64,000 bases of DNA from the NCBI RefSeq assembly GCF_963675975.1, contig NZ_OY780939.1:372001-436000 (forward strand), written 5' to 3'. This document shows, in pieces, positions 61,140 to 64,000 of this stretch (positions within the stretch are counted from its first letter, which is position 1; the number at the start of each line of letters is the position of its first letter). This DNA comes from Halarcobacter sp. GTDB taxonomy: Bacteria; Campylobacterota; Campylobacteria; Campylobacterales; Arcobacteraceae. The notes under the pieces are model-generated. The model was given only the letters and a program-made list of their open reading frames with translations. It made no database searches and was not told the origin of the DNA. A program made the translations under genes and the position numbers.

Positions 61140-62162
61140 TTAATACTGCTTTTTTACACTCTTAGTATATAAATAATAAGTCCAAGATACCCAAATGATA
61201 GGTATAATATAAATAGAATGTAAATATAACTCTTTACTTAAAAAACTAATCAAAGAGTAATAAATCACTATATAAAAAGCACACCATTGAACAACTTTAC
61301 TTTTTTCATACCTAGGGTTATAATACCCATAAATAACAGTTAAAAAAAGTGATAATAAAGGGAATAAAGATAAAAGAACATAATATGCAAATTCATCACT
61401 TATAATATCACTATTTGTTAAATAAAATTTCCAATATGCGTATGAATCTGAAAACTCATATAAAGCTTCTTCATTTTTTATATTATTAAAAATAGTCATT
61501 TTAGAATAATCTATTTGGTTGAACTCTTCATCTTTTATATTAAAAGATTTACCCTCAAAAAGTTTAAAACTAAGTTCACCATCTTTATTTTCCAATACAG
61601 CTTTTTTGGCAATTATAAACTGGTCTTCATCTTCTTGTGTTTGAAAAAGCTTTACTCTGTTATATATTTTATCATCTCTTTCATCAATGAAAATTAACCA
61701 CTCACCAAAATTTTGACCAAACTCCGATGCTTTGATATTAAAATTAGCTTCACCTTTTTTCTTTTCCATAAAGGTTTCATTTTCAAATTGAGCTTTAGGA
61801 ATAAGCCCTAAAGAAACAATAAGCAATGATATGGATACCAGTAAAGTTACAGGGAAAAAAATCTTTAATATATTAACTGGATTTAAACCAAAAGAAGTTA
61901 CCACAATAAGTTCATATTCATTTGATAACTTTGATAAGGTTATTGCTATAGATATAAAAAAAGTGATTGGCAATGTATAAAAAACAATTGTTGGAACAAC
62001 ATAACCATAAAGCTTTAATAACTCAAAAAAATCAATTGTTATAACAGACGTTAAAGAAGCAATCTTAACTAAAAAAATTATTGATGTAATAAAATACAAT
62101 CCAAAAAATATTGGGAAAAGGGTATGTGCTAATTGACTAAATAAATACTCTTTTAATTTCAA
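61140..62162 (-). CDS. LptF/LptG-family permease
   Basis: This is a 340-residue inner-membrane protein with about six helices, three at each end, and a central periplasmic jelly-roll-like domain (about 120-250; ASEFGQNFGEWLIFIDERDD). The N-terminal run VVPTIVFYTLPITFFISIAITLSKL and ELIVVTSFGLNP are typical of LptF/G. LptF and LptG with LptB and LptC extract lipopolysaccharide from the inner membrane. I cannot tell F from G with certainty here. It overlaps the prepilin peptidase gene by 4 bp. Confidence 0.9.
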   Translation of the reverse strand: MKLKEYLFSQLAHTLFPIFFGLYFITSIIFLVKIASLTSVITIDFFELLKLYGYVVPTIVFYTLPITFFISIAITLSKLSNEYELIVVTSFGLNPVNILKIFFPVTLLVSISLLIVSLGLIPKAQFENETFMEKKKGEANFNIKASEFGQNFGEWLIFIDERDDKIYNRVKLFQTQEDEDQFIIAKKAVLENKDGELSFKLFEGKSFNIKDEEFNQIDYSKMTIFNNIKNEEALYEFSDSYAYWKFYLTNSDIISDEFAYYVLLSLFPLLSLFLTVIYGYYNPRYEKSKVVQWCAFYIVIYYSLISFLSKELYLHSIYIIPIIWVSWTYYLYTKSVKKQY

Positions 62163-62947
62163 CTAAAAACCTTTGATAAATTTAAAAAATACTCAGTAAC
62201 TAAACCTAAAGCTAAATAGGGAATATAAGGTATTTGAATATCTTTTTTCTTATAACTAAAATAAAGTGACGGTATTATAGCAAAAAGTGAAGATAAAAAA
62301 ATAGCTATTAATGATGCTTTTAATCCAAGTATAATACCAATTGCAGCTAATATTGGAATATCCCCTTCACCCAATGCTTCTTGTGTTTTTAAAGAATCAT
62401 CTTTTAAAACCCTAGCTTTTATATTTTGAATATAAAAACTTAATATAAAATTTAATAAAACAAAAGCTCCTGAAATCATCAATGCAGCTTTTAAAGCCTC
62501 TAATATAGGAAGAGGTGTTACTAAAAATGAAATAATAAATGCTATTAATAACAAATAATCGGGTACAGCCTTATATTTAAAATCTATAAAAGATAAAACT
62601 ATAAGATTGTAAAAAAATATCAATGCAAATAAAAGTTCAAGAGTAAATGAAAGTTTTATATATAAAAAAACTGTTATTACAGCACTTATTAACTCCACAG
62701 TAACATATTGTTTTGAAATCTCTTCTTTACAATAGGCACATTTCCCTTTTAGTAAAAAATATGAAATAATAGGAATATTGTGATACCAATATATTAAATG
62801 ATTACATTTAGGACATTGACTTCTTGGTAAAACTACAGATTTCTCTAAAGGAAGTCTTATAATTAGAACATTTAAAAAAGACCCAATTAAGCATCCAAAA
62901 ATAAAACTAAATACCTCCAAATCTTCTCTCTCTTTGATTAAAATCAC
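62159..62947 (-). CDS. Prepilin peptidase (type IV leader peptidase)
   Basis: This is a 262-residue A24-family aspartic membrane peptidase: N-terminal GCLIGSFLNVLIIRLP, a zinc motif CPKC...CAYC in the cytoplasmic loop, and the two catalytic Asp in LSFIDFKYKAVPD and GEGDIPILAAIG. It removes the leader from type IV pilin-like or pseudopilin proteins and methylates them. The start is uncertain: GTG 62947 gives a 41-bp overlap with uppS, and TTG 62920 gives 14 bp; family members start near EVFSF, so TTG 62920 is likely. Confidence 0.92.
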   Translation of the reverse strand: MILIKEREDLEVFSFIFGCLIGSFLNVLIIRLPLEKSVVLPRSQCPKCNHLIYWYHNIPIISYFLLKGKCAYCKEEISKQYVTVELISAVITVFLYIKLSFTLELLFALIFFYNLIVLSFIDFKYKAVPDYLLLIAFIISFLVTPLPILEALKAALMISGAFVLLNFILSFYIQNIKARVLKDDSLKTQEALGEGDIPILAAIGIILGLKASLIAIFLSSLFAIIPSLYFSYKKKDIQIPYIPYLALGLVTEYFLNLSKVFS

Positions 62948-63593
62948 TTATTAAATCATCTAAATCATTTGCTGAAAATTCTGGCCAATAAGTATTTGTA
63001 AAGAACAACTCAGCATAGGCATTTTGCCACAACAAATAATTAGATAATCGTATCTCACCACTAGTTCTTATTAGCATATCTACATTTGGAATTCCTGCTG
63101 TATCAAGGCATAATTCAAAATTTTCTTTTGTTATCTCAAGATTTTTTTCATTTAGCTTTTTTATTGCTCTTAAAATCTCATCTTGTGAACCATAATTTAA
63201 TGCTAACACTTGTGTTAAATTTTTACCATTTTTAGTTTTTTCTTCAACATCTAAAATAGTTTTTTGTAAGGGCTTAGAAAACTTAGAGATATCTCCAATT
63301 GATTTAAATCTAATTCCATTTTCTAAATAAGTTGAAAGTTCACTTTTTAAATATTTATCTAAAAGCTTCATTAGATATTCCACTTCAAGTTTCGGTCTAC
63401 TCCAATTTTCTGTAGAAAAAGCATATAAAGTTAAATACTTGATACCCAATTTTGCACAATGTTTTGTTATCTCTCTTACTGCTTTTGCACCCTCTTCATG
63501 TCCGGCAGTTCTTTTTAGACCTCTCTCTTTTGCCCATCTTCCATTACCATCCATTATAATGGCTATATGTTCAGGATTTCTTTGTTCAATCAT
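62907..63593 (-). CDS. uppS: Undecaprenyl diphosphate synthase
   Basis: At 228 residues this is a complete cis-prenyltransferase. It has HIAIIMDGNGRWAKERGL with the catalytic Asp, AGHEEGAKAVREI, LTLYAFSTENW, and IRTSGEIRLSNYLLWQ. It builds undecaprenyl diphosphate, the lipid carrier for peptidoglycan and other wall polymers. It overlaps coaBC by 8 bp and the prepilin peptidase gene, so several are co-transcribed. Confidence 0.97.
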   Translation of the reverse strand: MIEQRNPEHIAIIMDGNGRWAKERGLKRTAGHEEGAKAVREITKHCAKLGIKYLTLYAFSTENWSRPKLEVEYLMKLLDKYLKSELSTYLENGIRFKSIGDISKFSKPLQKTILDVEEKTKNGKNLTQVLALNYGSQDEILRAIKKLNEKNLEITKENFELCLDTAGIPNVDMLIRTSGEIRLSNYLLWQNAYAELFFTNTYWPEFSANDLDDLISDFNQRERRFGGI

Positions 63594-64000
63594 CTAAGTT
63601 AAACTCTATTTGTAGTTTGTCTAAAATATCAAGTGAAATATCAAGTTTTTCACCCTTTAAACTATAATCATTATTTTCTAAAATAAGTTCAATCTCATTT
63701 GTGTTTGAACCAAAAGAGGAAGAATCATTTAAAATATTTAAACAAACTGCATCAATATTTTTTTTCTCAATCATATTTTTTGCATTATCAAAAGCTACTG
63801 TATCATCCATCTCTGCTTTAAAACCCACAGTATAAATGCCATCTTTTGGTAAAGCTGCCAAAATATCCATATTTTGAATTAGTTCAAGATTCCACGAAGA
63901 GCCTAAAACCTCTTTTTTAAGTTTGCCCTCTTGGGGAAAATTAGGAAGATAATCACTTACAGCAGCAACCATAAATAAAAATGGTTTTTTCTCAATCAAA
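63586..64000 (-). CDS. coaBC: CoaBC (phosphopantothenate-cysteine ligase part), partial
   Basis: Only the last 138 codons are in the window; the frame is open to the edge, so the N-terminal (decarboxylase) part and the true start lie beyond 64000. Visible are MVAAVSDYLP, GFKAEMDD and NMIEKKNIDAVCLNILND, the ligase-domain segments that bind CTP and 4'-phosphopantothenate. The full enzyme makes phosphopantetheine, a coenzyme A precursor. Its stop overlaps uppS by 8 bp. Confidence 0.9.
   Translation of the reverse strand, partial: LIEKKPFLFMVAAVSDYLPNFPQEGKLKKEVLGSSWNLELIQNMDILAALPKDGIYTVGFKAEMDDTVAFDNAKNMIEKKNIDAVCLNILNDSSSFGSNTNEIELILENNDYSLKGEKLDISLDILDKLQIEFNLDD

Noticed and set aside
1-64000. 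CRISPR array or insertion sequence
   Set aside because: No regularly spaced repeat series and no transposase gene was seen on either strand.

Overview
The window looks like a chromosomal segment of an Arcobacter-like member of the Campylobacterota. The reasons are strongly AT-rich DNA, dense gene packing, histidine kinases with the IAHQWRQPL-type H-box, a large share of two-component and chemotaxis genes, and housekeeping genes typical of that group (hrcA-grpE-dnaK, ilvD, uppS, truA, coaBC). The placement rests on recognising protein families, not on a search.

Layout. 1-3163: end of a TonB-dependent receptor, a membrane polyferredoxin, and exbB-exbD-tonB. 3237-11298: signalling genes: a histidine-kinase-like protein lacking its phospho-acceptor histidine, its response regulator, a chemoreceptor, a hemerythrin-GGDEF protein and a PAS kinase. 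11381-28139: an accessory redox/detoxification region with alcohol dehydrogenases, SDRs, MFS transporters, a luciferase-like oxidoreductase, MalY/DUF3737, cupin and carboxymuconolactone-decarboxylase proteins, two AraC regulators and one MarR regulator. 28663-35226: a 6.5-kb integrative element in tRNA-Cys. 35165-35577: a tRNA-Leu/Ser/Cys operon. 35788-64000: mostly core genes.

The most striking signal is in 16-26 kb. Seven promoters share one architecture: two 10-bp half-sites 21 bp apart, with a TATAAT-like -10 box starting 33 bp (34 in one case) after the start of the second half-site. They lie in front of yqhD, an MFS gene, the cyclophilin-like/adh operon, DUF3737-malY, cupin-CMD and araC itself. 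The seventh faces the 3' end of malY. This looks like a local AraC-family activator regulon. Within it, three genes (cyclophilin-like, alcohol dehydrogenase, CMD) carry an N-terminal export signal followed in frame by a strong internal Shine-Dalgarno and ATG exactly where a cytosolic form would start, which suggests dual-localised products.

The integrative element has a 74-bp att duplication, a tyrosine integrase, paired 12-bp arm-like repeats inside both ends, a serine recombinase, RNase HI, a winged-helix replication-type protein, a structured non-coding segment, a phage-like small HTH protein with an operator, a truncated KilA-N protein and one cargo gene of unknown function. Other points are a response regulator that seems to start at AUA, an aminotransferase-like protein without the PLP lysine, a 129-bp palindrome, and a heat-shock operon with a consensus promoter and CIRCE.
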